A stretch of 64,000 bases of DNA from Rhodospirillales bacterium BBD 1991-14. Its GTDB lineage: Bacteria > Pseudomonadota > Alphaproteobacteria > Kiloniellales > Kiloniellaceae. The notes under the pieces are model-generated. The model was not told the DNA's origin, did no database searches, and saw nothing but the letters and a program-made list of their open reading frames with translations. The position numbers and the translations under genes were made by a program. This document shows, piece after piece, positions 45,459-58,399 of the stretch. Position 1 is the first letter of the stretch; each line of letters starts with the position of its first letter. The stretch is from assembly GCA_001657395.1 (NCBI GenBank), contig LYSY01000007.1:124001-188000 (forward strand), given 5' to 3'.

Positions 45459-46765
45459 TGCGCAAATTCCAGATTACGGCTCTTGCGGCCGCATTTCTCA
45501 TTGTCCTGCCCACGGTTTCCATTGCACAGGAAGACCGTTCCGATACCTATCGGCAGTTGAAGCTGTTCAGCGACGTTTTCGAGCGGGTGCGCGCCGACTA
45601 CGTCGAGGAGGTGACCGACGAGCAGCTCATCGAGTTCGCCATTCAGGGCATGCTCTCCACGCTGGACCCCCACTCAAGCTACCTCAACGCCGATTCCTTC
45701 GGCGATATGCGGGTACAGACCAAGGGCGAGTTCGGCGGCCTCGGCATCGAGGTGACCATGGAGAACGGCTTCGTGAAGGTGGTCTCGCCGATTGACGATA
45801 CACCGGCACACCGGGCCGGCGTGCAGCCCGGGGACTTCATCACCCATCTCGACGGCGAGCCCATTCTCGGTCTCACCCTCAACGAGGCCGTCGACAAGAT
45901 GCGTGGTCCCGTCAACACCGACCTGGAGTTGACCATCCGCCGCGAGGGCTCCGAGCCCTTCGAACTGACCATCACCCGCGACATCATCAGGATTCGCTCC
46001 GTGCGCAGCCGGGTCGAGGACAATGTCGGCTACATCCGCATCACCACCTTCAACCAGCAGACCACGCCGGGCCTGAAGACGGCGATCGAAGAGATCAAGG
46101 CCGAACTCGGCAGCGATCTGAAGGGCTATGTGATCGACCTGCGCAACAATCCGGGCGGCCTGCTGGATCAGGCCATCGACGTGTCGGACGCCTTCATCCA
46201 TCAGGGCGAAATCGTCTCGACACGCGGGCGCATCGTCGATGACTCCCAGCGTTTCAACGCCAAGGACGGCGATCTGGCCGAAGGGCTGCCGCTGGTGGTG
46301 CTGATCAACGGCGGTTCGGCCTCCGCCTCGGAGATCGTCGCAGGGGCGCTGCAGGATCATCGCCGGGCGATCATCATGGGCACGCGCTCCTTCGGAAAGG
46401 GGTCGGTCCAGACCATCATCCCGCTCGGCCTCAACGGCGCCATGCGCCTGACCACCGCGCGCTACTTCACGCCCTCGGGCCGGTCGATCCAGGCACTCGG
46501 CATCGACCCGGACATCGTGGTCGAGCCGGCCACCATCGAGACCGAGGAGAGCAACGGGCCGCGGCGTCGCGAGGCGGACCTGCGCGGAGCGCTGGACAAT
46601 CCGAACGGCGACAACGGACTCGGTGAGGAAGAGCCTGCCGTCGAAGGCGAACCGGAAGGGGAGGTCCACGCGCTCTCCGAAGCGGCCGAGCAGGACTATC
46701 AGCTCGCCCGCGCCATCGACCTGCTGCGTGGTCTGGCCCTTTACAACCAGCGTGTCGTAAACTAG
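45458..46765 (+). CDS. ctpA: Carboxy-terminal processing protease (S41 family)
   Basis: A 435-aa periplasmic serine protease: signal peptide MRKFQITALAAAFLIVLPTVSIAQ, PDZ domain (about 85-165, GIEVTMENGFVKVVSPIDDTPA), catalytic Ser in INGGSASASEIVAGAL and Lys in GTRSFGKGSVQ. The C-terminus after about residue 360 is acidic (GEEEPAVEGEPEGE). It follows envC with a one-base overlap, the common alphaproteobacterial pairing for peptidoglycan remodelling. Confidence 0.96.
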   Translation: MRKFQITALAAAFLIVLPTVSIAQEDRSDTYRQLKLFSDVFERVRADYVEEVTDEQLIEFAIQGMLSTLDPHSSYLNADSFGDMRVQTKGEFGGLGIEVTMENGFVKVVSPIDDTPAHRAGVQPGDFITHLDGEPILGLTLNEAVDKMRGPVNTDLELTIRREGSEPFELTITRDIIRIRSVRSRVEDNVGYIRITTFNQQTTPGLKTAIEEIKAELGSDLKGYVIDLRNNPGGLLDQAIDVSDAFIHQGEIVSTRGRIVDDSQRFNAKDGDLAEGLPLVVLINGGSASASEIVAGALQDHRRAIIMGTRSFGKGSVQTIIPLGLNGAMRLTTARYFTPSGRSIQALGIDPDIVVEPATIETEESNGPRRREADLRGALDNPNGDNGLGEEEPAVEGEPEGEVHALSEAAEQDYQLARAIDLLRGLALYNQRVVN

Positions 46766-46928
46766 CGAAAGGATACGAACGCTGATTCGGCGCAGGGGGT
46801 GCCGGAGAGCGGGCCGCCATAGGAGCCCGGAATCGAAGCATGACGAGTCGTCTTGGGACAGCTCGCTGGCCGCAGCGCCGCGCGTGGGATGACTGCGCGC
46901 GGCCTGCGGCGCTGTAACGGCTTCCGCC

Positions 46929-48485
46929 TTGCGTAGACCCTCGATCGGTTCCCTGCTGCTGGCCGGCGCCTGGCTGCTGGTGCTGGGCGGTCTGGGGGCG
47001 CTGGCGGCCTTTGCGCTGCTGACCGCGCCGCCGCCGTCAGCCGATCCGGTCCAGGTCGCCCTGCCGTCGCCGCCTCCCGCCATGATCGTGGCCCTCGACC
47101 CTCCGCCAGCCCCGCCCGCGACCTCTCAGGCCACCCCTCAGGCCACCCCCGAAGAAGCGACAGCCGGGGACGGCGGCAACGAGGAGACGCCGGCCACGGC
47201 CGAAGCGGCCGGAACCGCAGAGGCCGGAACCGCAGAGGCAGGGACCGCAGAGGCAGGGACCGCAGAAACAGGGGCCGCAGAGACCGACGCAGCAGAAGCC
47301 GGCGCAGCAGAAGCCGGCGCAGCAGAGACCTCCGACACGGCTGCCTCCGCCTCTCCCGCGCCGGAGGCACCGAGCGCTCCCGGCCCGGCGGAGGCCCAAG
47401 AGGCACCCGCGAACCCCGCGCCGCAGAGCGCGGACGCCCAGTCGCCGACAGACTCTCCGGCGACGGCCGCCGAGAGCGGCGCGTCCGAGGCCGCAGAAGA
47501 AGCTCCGCAACCGGCCCGGCAGGCAAGCGTCCCAGACGAGGCCGCCGCGCCCACGGGCAGCGGCGAAGCAGCCAGCGTCGCCCTGCCACAGCCCAAGCCG
47601 GCGGCCCCTGCGGCGCTGACCGAAAGCGATCTGGCCGCAACACCGAACCCGGGGCTGGACCCCACACCTGATCAAGTGGCCGCACTGCCTGATGCAGAAG
47701 CCGAGGCCCCGCAAAGTGTCAGCGTGCCGATCATTCCCCCGGCACCCGAGGATCTGCCGTACTGGGAACGCTTTCGCCAACCTTTCAACACCGAGGATCA
47801 GCGGCCCCGGATTGCCGTGGTGCTCACCGGGCTCGGCCTTTCCGACAGCGCCACCCAGGCGGCGATCGACAATCTGCCGCCGGCCATCACCCTCTCCTTC
47901 AGTCCTTACGCCCGCGGTCTGGAACGCTGGATCGCCCTGGCCCGCGCGCGCGGCCACGAGGTGATGATCGACCTGCCGATGGAGCCGGCCAGTTTTCCCA
48001 ACGACGATCCGGGCCCGCAGGCCCTGCTCACCAGTCTCAGCGCGGAAGACAATCTCGACCGCCTGGACTGGGTGCTGAGCCGCGGCAGCGCCTACGTAGG
48101 CGTGGCCGGCACCATGGGTTCGCGTTTCACCGCCTCGCGCGAGCATATGGAGACCCTGCTGAGGGAACTGAAGTCGCGCGGCCTGATCTTTCTCGACAAC
48201 CGCACGACGGAACGCTCGGTGGCGCCGGATGTGGCGGCCGAGATCGGCCTGAAGAGCGCCTTCAACAACCGCTCCATCGACGAACGCCAGGCCAGCCGCG
48301 TGGCGATCGACGCGCGACTGGCGCAGATCGAGCGCATCGCGCTGTCGGAAGGATCGGCCGTCGCCATGGCCCAGCCTTATCCCGTCACCCTGCAGCGCCT
48401 CGCCGATTGGTCCACGGAGATCAACGCCCGCGGTATGGTGATCGCCCCGATTTCCGCCCTGGTGGGCCGGCAGGAGAGCCGCTGA
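46929..48485 (+). CDS. Divergent polysaccharide deacetylase family protein
   Basis: A 518-aa protein: N-terminal membrane anchor (LLLAGAWLLVLGGLGALAAF), a low-complexity Ala/Pro/Glu region of about 230 residues, and a C-terminal YibQ-like divergent polysaccharide deacetylase domain (from about 290: PRIAVVLTGLGLSDSATQAAI, HEVMIDLPMEP, VAGTMGSRFTASREHM, LIFLDNRTTERSVAP). The NodB-type metal motifs are altered, as in the family. The start is a TTG at 46929 without a clear ribosome site, so the N-terminus is uncertain. It is probably a cell-envelope protein working with EnvC and CtpA. Confidence 0.87.
   Translation: MRRPSIGSLLLAGAWLLVLGGLGALAAFALLTAPPPSADPVQVALPSPPPAMIVALDPPPAPPATSQATPQATPEEATAGDGGNEETPATAEAAGTAEAGTAEAGTAEAGTAETGAAETDAAEAGAAEAGAAETSDTAASASPAPEAPSAPGPAEAQEAPANPAPQSADAQSPTDSPATAAESGASEAAEEAPQPARQASVPDEAAAPTGSGEAASVALPQPKPAAPAALTESDLAATPNPGLDPTPDQVAALPDAEAEAPQSVSVPIIPPAPEDLPYWERFRQPFNTEDQRPRIAVVLTGLGLSDSATQAAIDNLPPAITLSFSPYARGLERWIALARARGHEVMIDLPMEPASFPNDDPGPQALLTSLSAEDNLDRLDWVLSRGSAYVGVAGTMGSRFTASREHMETLLRELKSRGLIFLDNRTTERSVAPDVAAEIGLKSAFNNRSIDERQASRVAIDARLAQIERIALSEGSAVAMAQPYPVTLQRLADWSTEINARGMVIAPISALVGRQESR
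47211..47330 (+). repeat. 15-bp tandem repeat coding a GTAEA/GAAEA tract
   Basis: Eight consecutive 15-base units (47211-47330) encode GTAEA, GTAET, GAAET, DAAEA and GAAEA in the linker of the deacetylase protein. Early units are nearly identical; later ones have diverged. Confidence 0.9.
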
Positions 48486-48976
48486 TGCTGAGCCCGAAGC
48501 AGATCGCCAAGCTGCCCTACCGCCCCTGCGTCGGCATCCTGCTGCTGAACGGGGAGAACCGCGTTTTCGTCGCCCGGCGCATCGATGCCAAGAAGGACAA
48601 CCCGCTCGCCTGGCAGATGCCCCAGGGGGGCATCGACAAGGGTGAGAACCCCAAGGCGGCGGCGCTGCGCGAACTGCACGAGGAGATCGGCACCGACAAC
48701 GTCACGGTGCTTGCCGAGACCGGCGACTGGCTGCGCTACGACTTCCCGCCGGCCCTGGTGGAGCGGGTACGCGGCGGGCGCTACCGCGGGCAGGAACAGA
48801 AGTGGTTTGCCATGCGCTTCCTCGGCGCCGACAGCGAGATCAATCTGGAGACCAAGCATCCGGAGTTCAGCGACTGGCGCTGGGAAGACTTCCACCGGCT
48901 GCCGGACCTGACCATCGCTTTCAAGCGCGACACCTATCAGGCCGTGCTGCAGGAATTCGCGCACCTTGTCGCGTGA
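48485..48976 (+). CDS. rppH: RNA pyrophosphohydrolase (Nudix)
   Basis: Removes pyrophosphate from mRNA 5' ends and triggers decay. A 163-aa Nudix protein: YRPCVGILLLNGENRVFVARR, WQMPQGGIDKGENP with the Nudix box GGIDKGEN...RELHEEIG, and FKRDTYQAVLQEF at the end. TGATG overlap with the deacetylase gene. Confidence 0.95.
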   Translation: MLSPKQIAKLPYRPCVGILLLNGENRVFVARRIDAKKDNPLAWQMPQGGIDKGENPKAAALRELHEEIGTDNVTVLAETGDWLRYDFPPALVERVRGGRYRGQEQKWFAMRFLGADSEINLETKHPEFSDWRWEDFHRLPDLTIAFKRDTYQAVLQEFAHLVA

Positions 48977-49035
48977 GATGCGGCTGGCGGCCCTCGGCGA
49001 ACAGAGAGTGGGAAGCCCTTAAGGCCAGGCGGGGT

Positions 49036-49851
49036 TTAGGCGGCGACGGCGCGGCGGCTGCGCAGGCGCAGCATGGCAAAAGCCAGACGGGACACCAGCG
49101 ACGACAAGCGGCTCTGCGGGTTGAGGCCCGCCGCCTTGAAGATCATCGAAACGGCGCGCTGCACGTGATCGGGCTGATAGCAGGCGTAGACCCGGTTCAG
49201 ATAGGCCTGCCCATGGCGCTTGCGGTCGTAAGGGGTGCCGTCGTCGTTGGCCGCGAAAAAGGCATAGGCGAGTTCGTCGTCCTCGCTTTCACCGATCCGG
49301 CCGAGGGCCACCCCGATGCGGCGCCAGCGGCCGATCTTCTCCCGCTCCAGGTAGCGGTTCAGATGGGTGTAGAAGAGCTTGTAGTGCCGGAGTTCGTCAG
49401 CCGCGATCTTCCGGCAGATCTCCTTCAGGACCGGCTCATCGGTCATTGACGCCATGGAAGCGTAGAAGGACGAGGTCCCGACCTCCACGATGCAGCGGGC
49501 CACAAGCTCTCCGGAGCGCGAGCCGCGCACCGAGGCCGCGGCGTCCACCGGGATCTGATAGCCCGCGCGGAAACGCTCGAAACAGGCGTCGAAATCGAAG
49601 CTGGGGTCCGCCATCGCCGCCCAGCGTCCAAGCGCTTCGCCGTGCTGGACCTCCTCACGCGCCCAGACTTTGGCCGCCTGCTGGAACTCCGCATCGTCGG
49701 GAAAGACGTTGCAGAGATAATCGGCATAAACGCCGCCGTTATACTCGACCATGCCGGCTGCTTTAACGAGCTTGAGCAGCTCCGGATCCACCTTTTCAGG
49801 ATCGAAGCGCTGCCAGGAAATGTCGTCGAGAGTCCAGTGACCGACCGCCAT
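49036..49851 (-). CDS. Ferritin-like diiron domain protein
   Basis: A 271-aa helical protein with two carboxylate-His motifs, REEVQHGEAL (about residue 66) and ADELRHYKLF (about 150), plus Glu residues in the preceding helices (MVEYNGG and VEVGTSSFY). This is the four-helix diiron pattern of ferritin-like, acyl-ACP-desaturase-like oxygenases. The C-terminus is basic (RLRSRRAVAA). Reaction unknown. It is convergent with rppH and lies downstream of the atp operon on the same strand, beyond a hairpin. Confidence 0.78.
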   Translation of the reverse strand: MAVGHWTLDDISWQRFDPEKVDPELLKLVKAAGMVEYNGGVYADYLCNVFPDDAEFQQAAKVWAREEVQHGEALGRWAAMADPSFDFDACFERFRAGYQIPVDAAASVRGSRSGELVARCIVEVGTSSFYASMASMTDEPVLKEICRKIAADELRHYKLFYTHLNRYLEREKIGRWRRIGVALGRIGESEDDELAYAFFAANDDGTPYDRKRHGQAYLNRVYACYQPDHVQRAVSMIFKAAGLNPQSRLSSLVSRLAFAMLRLRSRRAVAA

Positions 49852-49977
49852 CGTGATTGCCTACGCCCACCAAAAAAACGCGTTCCAGCACTATGACACT
49901 TTAGTGAATCGCGGAGAATCGCCGCAGCCTAACATAGGGTTGCGGACAATCAACCACTACAATCAGGTGCGAACGAA

Positions 49978-50019
49978 CGCGGCCTTTCGCAAGAGGGGTA
50001 GGTCCCGGAAAAGGCCGCG
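49978..50019 (-). terminator. Hairpin at the end of the atp operon
   Basis: A perfect 10-bp stem, cgcggccttt (49978-49987) with aaaggccgcg (50010-50019), with a 22-base loop, 10 bases after the atpC stop. No T-run follows on the minus strand, so termination strength is uncertain. Confidence 0.6.
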
Positions 50020-50028
50020 GAAAGGTGC

Positions 50029-50433
50029 CTAAGCGGCTGCCTGCAACATGGCCTCGGCGACCGCGATGCGGCGCTCGGCATTGGCCTTTTCAGCGTCGTC
50101 CTTAGCGTCAAGAAGGTCGTCGCGGGCGTCGCTCAGGCGCTGCTCGGTGGCCGCGCGGTCGATCTCACCCACCGCGACGGCCTCTTCGGCCAGGACCGTA
50201 CAGCGGGCGGGAGTCACCTCGGCAAAGCCGCCGGCAACGAAGATCGATTCGCTGACCGCGCCGCCGTTGTGAACCTGGATCACGCCGGGCCTGAGGGTGG
50301 AGATCAACGGCGTGTGACGGGTCAGCACGCCGAAGTCGCCCTCCTCGCCCGGGACCACGACCATGTCGACCTCTTCGGAGAGCAGCAGCCGCTCCGGAGA
50401 AACCAGTTCGAATGACACCTTGCCTTCGGCCAT
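50029..50433 (-). CDS. atpC: F1 ATP synthase epsilon subunit
   Basis: A 134-aa epsilon subunit: FELVSPERLLLSEEVDMVVVPGEEGDFGVLTRHTPL (as adjacent motifs at residues 5-40), the beta-barrel domain, then the two-helix C-terminus (AEKANAERRIAVAEAML). Last gene of atpHAGDC. Confidence 0.95.
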   Translation of the reverse strand: MAEGKVSFELVSPERLLLSEEVDMVVVPGEEGDFGVLTRHTPLISTLRPGVIQVHNGGAVSESIFVAGGFAEVTPARCTVLAEEAVAVGEIDRAATEQRLSDARDDLLDAKDDAEKANAERRIAVAEAMLQAAA

Positions 50434-50487
50434 GACCTTTTCGTCCGCCTTTTATTCCAGGCTTTCGTTTGCCCGCGGGTTAAGAAA

Positions 50488-51972
<1,485 letters not shown>

Positions 51973-52908
51973 TTACATCGCTTCCTTAGCGGAAATAATC
52001 TCAATCAGTTCGCCGGTGATCGCGGCCTGACGGGTGCGGTTATAGACCAGCGTCAGGCTGTTGATCATCTCGCCGGCGTTGCGCGTCGCGTTGTCCATCG
52101 CGGTCATGCGGGCGCCGTGCTCGCTGGCCGCATTCTCCAACAGAGCCTTGAAGATCTGAATGGAGATGTTGGTCGGCAGCAAGGCGGTGAGGATCTCCTC
52201 CTCACCGGGCTCGTACTCATAGACCGCGCCGTTCAGTGCGTCGTTGCCGTCGCCTTCATCAGCCCCGTTGTCGGCGCTGCTCTCGTCGCCGTTCCCATTC
52301 TCGGCCTTCGCCGGCGCCGCGAAGGGGATCAACTGCTGCGGCGTGACGATCTGCGAAATGGCCGAGCGGAACTCGGCATAGAACATCGTGCAGACGTCGA
52401 ACTCGCCGGCCTCGAACATCGCCACCACCCGCTCGCCGATGGCCGCCGCCTTGTCGAAGGAAAGGCTGGGCCGCGCGATGTCTTCGACGGTGTCGATGAT
52501 GCGCTCGCCGAAGTCGCGGCGCAGCTGGTCGCGCCCCTTCCGGCCCACACAGATGAACTTCACCGTCTTGCCCTGCTCCAGCAGGGCATTGGCGGTGCGG
52601 CGCGCCTCGCGCACGATGGAGGTGTTGAAGCCGCCGCAGAGACCGCGGTCGGCCGTAGCCACAACGATAAGATGGGTCTCGTCGCTGCCGCTGCCGGCCA
52701 GCAGCTTGGGTGCACCGGCCTGCCCGGCCGCCGCAGCGGCCAGGGAGCCCAGCATGCGCTCCATACGCTGTGCGTAGGGCCGTGAGGCCTCCGCCTGCTC
52801 CTGCGCACGGCGCAGCTTGGCGGCGGCCACCATCTTCATGGCCGAGGTGATCTTGCGCGTCGACTTGACGCTGTCGATCCGAACTTTCAGGTCTTTGAGA
52901 TTCGGCAT
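51973..52908 (-). CDS. atpG: F1 ATP synthase gamma subunit with acidic insertion
   Basis: Central stalk subunit, 311 aa against about 290 usual. The N- and C-terminal helices are normal ([39 protein letters not shown]). An acidic, Asn/Asp/Gly-rich insertion at residues about 197-228 ([24 protein letters not shown]) sits in the globular domain before [11 protein letters not shown]. Some alphaproteobacteria have extra residues at this place; its effect on regulation is unknown. Confidence 0.95.
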   Translation of the reverse strand: MPNLKDLKVRIDSVKSTRKITSAMKMVAAAKLRRAQEQAEASRPYAQRMERMLGSLAAAAAGQAGAPKLLAGSGSDETHLIVVATADRGLCGGFNTSIVREARRTANALLEQGKTVKFICVGRKGRDQLRRDFGERIIDTVEDIARPSLSFDKAAAIGERVVAMFEAGEFDVCTMFYAEFRSAISQIVTPQQLIPFAAPAKAENGNGDESSADNGADEGDGNDALNGAVYEYEPGEEEILTALLPTNISIQIFKALLENAASEHGARMTAMDNATRNAGEMINSLTLVYNRTRQAAITGELIEIISAKEAM

Positions 52909-52957
52909 AAGCCGTCCCCGCTCCGCCCTCTTGCTAGTGGATCAAACCGCTTCGCGA

Positions 52958-54489
<1,532 letters not shown>

Positions 54490-54490
<1 letters not shown>

Positions 54491-55050
54491 CATCCGACCC
54501 CTTTCATGGCGAGTTGAAGTCTTTGCAGTTTGCTGCGCAGGGACGAGTCGATCATGCGGCTGCCGACCTTCACGACGAGACCGCCGATGAGGGCGGGATC
54601 GACCTTGAGGTCGAGCTTGACTTTGTTGCCCGCCGTCGAGCGCAGGGCATCGAGAAGGGCTGCCTGCTGGCTTTCCGAAAGGCTGCGGGCCGAAGTGACC
54701 TCTGCCGTCACCTCCCCGCGCCGGCGCGCCAGCTCGGCCAGGTAGCCTTCGATCATCGCGGAGAGCGCGAAGAGCCGATGGTTGTCGGCGACGACCAGAA
54801 CGAAACGGCGGGTCAGTTCGCCGATGCCGGCCTGGTCCATCACCGCGGCGATGGCCTTGCTCTGCTGCGCGCGGGAATACAGCGGAGAGGACAGCAGGCG
54901 CTGCAGATCGCCGCTGTCGGCGATGAGTCTGCGCAGCTGCTGCAGGTCCCCGGCGACCTCATCGAGCGCTTTGCGCTCATCGGCCAGATCAAGCAACGCG
55001 GAGGCATAGCGCCCTGCCAGGTCGCTCAAGCTCGTGTTATCACCAGCCAA
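54490..55050 (-). CDS. atpH: F1 ATP synthase delta subunit
   Basis: 186 aa: [22 protein letters not shown] at the N-terminus and [29 protein letters not shown] at the C-terminus, the standard OSCP/delta landmarks. The start is TTG at 55050 with GAGG 9 bases before it. First gene of the operon; F0 genes are not in the window, as usual for alphaproteobacteria. Confidence 0.94.
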
Positions 55051-55263
55051 GCCCGATTTCCTCGAAAGTCCTTGTTACCCCTGCCCGCGCGGCTAACCCA
55101 TTATCCGGAAATCGGTTACGTGGAATACGTGGAAGAGGTCCGATCCCGCCTGGGCCTTGCACACGGCGGGGTTCCCGCCGACGAGCGCGGGTTTGGTATC
55201 ATAGCTGAAAGGGCGTTGCAAGGAACCTCGGCGACAGCCGGAAAGCCCCTGAAGCCAAAGGGT

Positions 55264-55749
55264 TTAGGCCGGTTCCGGCGCTGCCCCCATGGCCGCCTTC
55301 ATGCCCTCCATCATCTCCTCCATGCTGGGGGTGCGCAGGTGCTTGGCGAGGCCCCAGGAATGCCCGAAGGGGTCGACGATACGCCCGAAGCGATCACCCC
55401 AGAACATGTCGGCGGGCGGGTTCACGCCCTGGGCTCCGGCGGCCACCGCCGCCTCGTAGGTGGCGTCGACATCCGCCACATAGAGATGCAGGCTGACGGC
55501 CGTCCCGCCCAGGATGAGCGGCGAGGTGTTGCCGAAATCCGGCATCTCCTCGGCCATCATGATGCGGGAATCGCCGATCTCGATCTCTGCGTGCATCACC
55601 AAGCTGCCGTCGGGGGCCGGCATGCGCAGCACCTCGCGGGCGCCGAAGATCTTCTCGTAATAGGCGATGGCCGCCGGCACGTCCTTCACCACGATGTGCG
55701 GGGTGACCGTGTGCATGCCTTCCGGTATTGCACTGGCTGCTTTGCTCAT
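55264..55749 (-). CDS. VOC family protein (PhnB/glyoxalase-like)
   Basis: A 161-aa vicinal-oxygen-chelate fold protein: VTPHIVVKDVPAAIAYYEKIFGA, LRMPAPDGSLVMHAEIEIGDSRIMMAEE, VSLHLYVADVDATYEAA and RFGRIVDPFGHSWGLA. These are PhnB-like signatures with DxFGHxW near the C-terminus. Substrate unknown. A single gene between atpHAGDC and priA, all on the minus strand; the 225-base gap to priA shows nothing clear. Confidence 0.9.
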   Translation of the reverse strand: MSKAASAIPEGMHTVTPHIVVKDVPAAIAYYEKIFGAREVLRMPAPDGSLVMHAEIEIGDSRIMMAEEMPDFGNTSPLILGGTAVSLHLYVADVDATYEAAVAAGAQGVNPPADMFWGDRFGRIVDPFGHSWGLAKHLRTPSMEEMMEGMKAAMGAAPEPA

Positions 55750-55974
55750 CTCGTTCTCCCTTTCTGGTTGGGCCTTTTTTCGGCTTCGAAAGCGCCGGCT
55801 GCCGACCTGCTACGCGAGACGGCATCACCCAACCACAGCGAGCGATCGACTGCCGGAACTCTTCAGCGCTGCGGTGATTGAGAGAATTCTAACGCATAGC
55901 ATTGCAGCCTGCGCAGGGAAATTTCGCGACCCCATACCGCTTCGGCCCGGAAGGATGGCCAGGAGGAAGGGCGG

Positions 55975-58302
55975 CTACAGAAAGCTGTAGGGGTCGATAT
56001 CCACCTGCAGGCGCAGGTTCGAGGGCGGCTTTATCGCCTGAATCCAGGGCAGCAGCGCCGCCTGGAGGCGAAAGCCGCGGGACGCCTTCACCAGAAAACG
56101 GCGGCGGTGCCGCCCGCGCAGCACTGCCAGCGGGGCGGGGGCCGGCCCGAGAATCGTCAGCCCCGGCTGCCGCGGTGCCGTGCGTGCCAGGGCCGCGGCC
56201 ACGGCATCGACCTGTCCCGGGTCCGGGCTCGACAGGATGACCGCGGCCAGGCGGCCGAAGGGCGGCAGGCCCGCCTCCCGCCGGGCCTCGGACTCGGCGG
56301 CCAGGAAGGCATCGCGCCCGCCGCCGGCCAGCGCCTGCATCACCGGGTGCTCCGGCTCGCTGGTCTGCAGCAGCACCCGGCCCGGCCGCTCGGCCCGGCC
56401 GGCCCGGCCCGCCACCTGATGCAGCAACTGATAAGTGCGCTCCGCCGCGCGCAGATCGCCGCCGAAGAGGCCGAGGTCGGCGTCGACCACGCCGACCAGC
56501 GTGAGCTGCGGGAAGTGGTGGCCCTTGGCGACGATCTGGGTCCCGATCAACAGGTCGATCTCGTGCCGCTGGACGGCGCGCACCATGTCTGCCGCCGCGT
56601 CGGGTCCGGTCAGGGTATCGCTGGTCATCAGCCCGCTGCGGGCTTCGGGGAAAAGAACCCGCGTCTCCTCCGCCAGACGTTCGACGCCGGGGCCGCAGGC
56701 GACCAGGCTGCCCTCGCTGCCGCAGTCGGGGCAGTTGCGCGGCAAACGCCCGGAAAAGCCGCAGTGGTGGCATTGCAGGCGCCCGGCAAGGCGGTGCTCC
56801 ACCAGCCAGGCCGTGCAGTTCGGGCACTGCAGGCGATGGCCGCAGGCGCGGCAGAGGGTGAGCGGCGCATAGCCGCGGCGATTGAGAAACAGCAGCACCT
56901 GCTCGCCAGCGTCGAGGGTCTCGGCGATCGCCCCGCGCAGGGCCGTGGAGAGCCAGGCCTGCCCGCCGCCGGGAGAAGAGCCGCCGGGCGTTTCCAGGCG
57001 CGGCGGCTTGTCGGCCCGCAGATCGACCAGCGATATCTCCGGCAGGCGGGCGCCGCCGTGGCGTTCCGGCAGACTCAGCTCCGCATAGCGCCCGGCCTGC
57101 ACGTTGTTCAGGGTTTCCAGCGACGGCGTCGCCGAGGCGAGGATGGCGGGGATGCCGCCGAGCTGGGCACGGACCACCGCCATGTCGCGGGCGTGGTAGG
57201 GCACGCCGTCTTCCTGTTTGAAGGCGGACTCGTGCTCCTCGTCGACGACGATAAGGCCGAGGTCGGGAAACGGCAGGAAGAGCGCCGAGCGCGCGCCCAC
57301 CACCACCGGCGCGTTGCCATGAGCAACCGCCCGCCAGGTGGCGCGGCGCTGGGCCGAAGTGAGGTCTGAATGCCAGAGTGCCGGCGCGACGCCGAAGCGC
57401 GCCTCGAAGCGCTCCAGCCACTGCGCCGAGAGCGCGATCTCCGGCAGCAGCACCAGGGCCTGTCGGCCCGTCGCCAGGACAGCGGCCAAAGCCTCGAAGT
57501 AGACCTCGGTCTTACCGGAGCCGGTTACGCCGTCCAGCAGCGTGACCGAAAAGGCGTCGGCGGCAATCGTTTGACGCAGCGCCGCCGCGGCCGCGCTCTG
57601 ACTGTCCGAGAGCGGCGGCCCGGAACGCTCCGGGTCGGGCGCCGCAAAGCGCGCCTCGCGCAGCACCGACACCGCCTCCACGACGCCGGCTTTCTCCAGC
57701 CCTTTGACGACCGAGGTCCCGACAGCGGCCGCCGCGGCGATCTCGGCGAGCGGGCGGGCCGGCGAGTCCTCCATCTCTTCCAGCACGCGGCGGCGGGCCG
57801 GCGTGAGCCGCAGGTCCGGCGGCAGGGACCGCTCGGCGCGGCGGTAGAGGGTGACGAGCCGCGGCGGCTCCAGCGCCGAGGGCGAACTGAGCGCCATGCG
57901 CAGCACCGCACCGGGCGCCGCCAGGGTGTAGTCCGAAACCCAGGCGAGGAAGCGCCGCGCGACAGCGGTCAGCGGCGGCACGGGGCAGGTGTCGATCACC
58001 GGCCGCAGGCGCTCCAGCGGCAGGACCTTCCCGCCCCCGTCGCCGGCCGCCGGCCGGCCGTCGTCCGGCAGCAGGTCCCAGACCACGCCGAAGAGTTCCC
58101 GCTGACCGAGCGGTACCGTCACCACCGAGCCGGTTTCCACCTCCAGACCCTCGGGCACCAGATAGTCGTAGGCACCGGCCAGCGGGAGGGGCAGCAGCAC
58201 CGCCGCGCGGCGCGGCTGTGTCTGGGCCTGTCTCTGCGGCTGTGTCTCTGCTGCGCCATCCTCCAGAGGAAGGGTGGCAGTGCTGGCAAGGCGCTTGGGC
58301 AT
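55975..58302 (-). CDS. priA: Primosomal replication helicase PriA
   Basis: Restarts stalled replication forks. 775 aa: 3' DNA-binding domain ([19 protein letters not shown]), Walker [17 protein letters not shown], Walker [18 protein letters not shown], eight zinc-binding Cys between about 500 and 545 ([32 protein letters not shown]), helicase motifs [13 protein letters not shown]-like [14 protein letters not shown] and [11 protein letters not shown]. The N-terminal 30 residues are Gln/Arg-rich and may not be conserved. Divergent from the transaldolase gene. Confidence 0.96.
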   Translation of the reverse strand: MPKRLASTATLPLEDGAAETQPQRQAQTQPRRAAVLLPLPLAGAYDYLVPEGLEVETGSVVTVPLGQRELFGVVWDLLPDDGRPAAGDGGGKVLPLERLRPVIDTCPVPPLTAVARRFLAWVSDYTLAAPGAVLRMALSSPSALEPPRLVTLYRRAERSLPPDLRLTPARRRVLEEMEDSPARPLAEIAAAAAVGTSVVKGLEKAGVVEAVSVLREARFAAPDPERSGPPLSDSQSAAAAALRQTIAADAFSVTLLDGVTGSGKTEVYFEALAAVLATGRQALVLLPEIALSAQWLERFEARFGVAPALWHSDLTSAQRRATWRAVAHGNAPVVVGARSALFLPFPDLGLIVVDEEHESAFKQEDGVPYHARDMAVVRAQLGGIPAILASATPSLETLNNVQAGRYAELSLPERHGGARLPEISLVDLRADKPPRLETPGGSSPGGGQAWLSTALRGAIAETLDAGEQVLLFLNRRGYAPLTLCRACGHRLQCPNCTAWLVEHRLAGRLQCHHCGFSGRLPRNCPDCGSEGSLVACGPGVERLAEETRVLFPEARSGLMTSDTLTGPDAAADMVRAVQRHEIDLLIGTQIVAKGHHFPQLTLVGVVDADLGLFGGDLRAAERTYQLLHQVAGRAGRAERPGRVLLQTSEPEHPVMQALAGGGRDAFLAAESEARREAGLPPFGRLAAVILSSPDPGQVDAVAAALARTAPRQPGLTILGPAPAPLAVLRGRHRRRFLVKASRGFRLQAALLPWIQAIKPPSNLRLQVDIDPYSFL

Positions 58303-58399
58303 GGGCTACACTCTAGCCGACGCCAAAGGGAAGGGCCATCGCCCGGCAGGCTAGACCCCCGGCAGCAAACCCGGCAAGGAAGAGGACGAACCGGACAGC

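Noticed and set aside
44805-47330. CRISPR-like array
   Set aside because: The repeats are 15-18 bp, head to tail without spacers, and lie in frame inside protein genes.
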